A stretch of 40,223 nt of DNA from JBOFOR01 sp051659545 (GTDB lineage: Bacteria; Bacillota; Clostridia; Peptostreptococcales; Peptostreptococcaceae). Numbering within the stretch: position 1 is the first letter of the stretch; each line of letters opens with the position of its first letter. The notes under the pieces were generated by a model. The model saw only the letters and a program-made list of their open reading frames with translations, was not told the origin of the DNA and made no database searches. The stretch covers positions 1-40,223 of the forward strand of contig NZ_JBOFOR010000272.1 of NCBI RefSeq assembly GCF_051659545.1, read 5' to 3'. The position numbers and the translations under genes are program-made. Shown here one piece after another: positions 39,133 through 40,223 of the stretch.

Positions 39133-39702
39133 ATGAACAAAGAAAATAATTCATGTCCTTTTGAGAAGTTTAACAAAGGTTTAGTCGAAGGAATAGAAAT
39201 CGACGGAATACGCATTTACAATAAAAAGTTTTGTCCTTCTGAAGAAGGCTTAGTAGAAATAAAATGTGAATACAGTTATATATATGATCCAAGCGAAATA
39301 ATTTTTATTAGTCAATTTTTAGAGGACATGTCGCTTGAAGCAAAAAAATTGGAACTTACACTGTCTGATTTGTTAGACATCATCACGAAGCATATTGTAG
39401 ATCGGTTTTACCATATTGAATTAGAGGAAGGAGAGAACTTATATGTTAGTGAAAAAGAGTATGAAGATGTATATTATGCATGCATCACTCGGATAATAAA
39501 AAATTCCATTAGGGAGGGAGTGAATGACTTGTATCCAAACTTCATGGCTTATATTAATTTAATAGAAGAAGAGGTCAAGAAACCTGAATATAAGAAGAAG
39601 GACGTTAAATATTATCAGTATGTCAAGTATGTTAAAAAGACAGTAAAGGCAGTATACAACGATTTGTTAGAAGTATTTTTTGTGAGAGGTAGGGATCTGT
39701 AA
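39133..39702 (+). CDS. Unknown 189-aa protein
   Basis: Charged, mixed alpha/beta protein with no recognised domain. AGAGG stands 6 bases before ATG. It has one of the strongest promoters seen here and the most elaborate leader, and is the first gene of the rightward transcript facing the XRE regulator, so an early gene is likely. Two Cys near the N terminus (NSCPFEKF; KKFCPSEEG) are not an obvious metal site. Confidence 0.75.
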   Translation: MNKENNSCPFEKFNKGLVEGIEIDGIRIYNKKFCPSEEGLVEIKCEYSYIYDPSEIIFISQFLEDMSLEAKKLELTLSDLLDIITKHIVDRFYHIELEEGENLYVSEKEYEDVYYACITRIIKNSIREGVNDLYPNFMAYINLIEEEVKKPEYKKKDVKYYQYVKYVKKTVKAVYNDLLEVFFVRGRDL

Positions 39703-39758
39703 TATAAAAAATAGTGAATAACTTTGAATTTTTGTGATATTTTTTATACTTATTTTGA

Positions 39759-39849
39759 TATAATACAAGTAGGTTATGAGGGTTGTGAATAATATATTTA
39801 CCCTTGTAACCTGAGAGTTTTCTATTATTCTATAACCATTTATAACCTA
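39759..39849 (+). ncRNA. Structured 5' leader of the junction-spanning gene with its promoter (leader D)
   Basis: Extended -10 TGATATAAT (TATAAT 39759-39764) predicts a start near 39771. TAGGTTAT (39770-39777) pairs with ATAACCTA (39842-39849), closing the leader. Alternatively AGGTTA pairs with TAACCT (39807-39812), stacked on AGGGT/ACCCT (39779-39804). A third ATAACC lies near 39832. The closing arm ends 24 bases before ATG 39874 and 84 before ATG 39934. Confidence 0.6.
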
Positions 39850-39933
39850 AAGAATTATTTTTTGGATTTTGCAATGGAACTTGATTACGTAAAAATCAAA
39901 GCTCTATCAAAAAAAAATGTGGAGGATGAGAAT

Positions 39934-40223
39934 ATGGAACACGATTACAAAAGTCACAATGTAGTATACCCAATGGCATCATATGGATCAAACGATGGTG
40001 GTTTTGGAGGAAACAATTTTTTGGGTCTTTTGATAGCTTTAGGGCTAGTCGATAGAAATGGGAATAGAACTAGTCAGCACGCAACTCAGGAACAAGTACA
40101 GCATCTAGCTACAACTACAGGACTTAGTGAGGTTGCTATCAAGAATAAATTAGACGGAATGCAAATATCTATTTGTGAGCAAACATCTGCACTGAAAGAT
40201 TCGATATACAATTCCTCTACTGC
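39934..40223 (+). CDS. Gly/Asn-rich coiled-coil phage protein, 5' part (continues at 3-878)
   Basis: ATG 39934 is preferred because GGAGG lies 8 bases upstream. ATG 39874 is in frame and adds 20 residues; its first codons (MELDY) resemble those at the second start (MEHDY), so the start region looks duplicated and both may be used. The N-terminal region contains SYGSNDGGFGGNNFLGLLIA, then NRTSQHATQEQVQHLATTTG. See the 3' part for the rest. Confidence 0.8.
   Translation, partial: MEHDYKSHNVVYPMASYGSNDGGFGGNNFLGLLIALGLVDRNGNRTSQHATQEQVQHLATTTGLSEVAIKNKLDGMQISICEQTSALKDSIYNSST
40085..40223. repeat. Terminal overlap, right copy
   Basis: Identical to 1-139; see that entry. Confidence 0.95.

Overview
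This window is the complete, circularly closed genome of a tailed bacteriophage. The first 139 bases recur exactly as the last 139 (1-139 = 40085-40223), so the unit genome is 40,084 bp and one gene runs across the junction. It is strongly AT-rich, uses UGA as an ordinary stop, and has bacterial sigma70-type promoters, most with an extended -10 (TGnTATAAT). A DnaB-type helicase, a Bet/RecT annealing protein with a YqaJ-like exonuclease, a tyrosine integrase, two HTH regulators, a terminase and portal, a capsid and a sheath-plus-tube tail point to a temperate-type phage with a contractile (myovirus-like) tail. I cannot name the host. AT-rich DNA and a DciA-like helicase loader would fit an AT-rich proteobacterium, but that is inference. 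I recognised no tRNA, CRISPR array or complete IS element, and no endolysin.

Layout. 39133-2159 (through the junction) is a + strand run of unrecognised small genes, including a Gly/Asn-rich, probably structural protein and a small membrane protein. 2161-3463 (- strand) holds unknown genes, two of which look joined by a -1 frameshift. 3657-8391 (+) is the replication block: two unknown proteins, DnaB and a DciA-like loader. 8401-11125 is an integrase segment bracketed by two direct copies of a 32-bp palindromic site. 11064-12607 holds a PRPP-synthetase-like protein and a Cro/CI-like regulator. 12853-14793 (+) is recombination (Bet, exonuclease, a 38-aa acidic protein). 14912-26184 (+) is the tail: sheath, tube, a frameshifted tail-assembly chaperone, probable tape measure, baseplate genes and two fibre-like genes. 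26217-27846 is a nucleic-acid-modification cassette (Dam, a short possible nuclease fragment, VRR-NUC). 28050-32387 (+) is the head and neck. 32407-37026 (-) is packaging (portal, terminase large subunit, probable small subunit), convergent with the head genes. 37027-38741 has a probable mini-membrane protein, an acidic protein, a gene broken by a 17-bp tandem duplication, several terminators and an XRE regulator.

The most interesting signals are: (i) five 5' leaders whose predicted first nucleotides can pair either with a nearby segment or with a distant segment just upstream of the start codon; (ii) the phage DciA-like protein immediately after the phage DnaB; (iii) two poly-A -1 frameshift sites, one in the classical tail-chaperone position; (iv) the palindromic direct repeats around the integrase; (v) two nearly identical 186-bp non-coding repeats inside the tail operon; and (vi) the orphan PRPP-synthetase-like gene. 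All functional names rest on reading motifs and gene order by eye; no database search was run.
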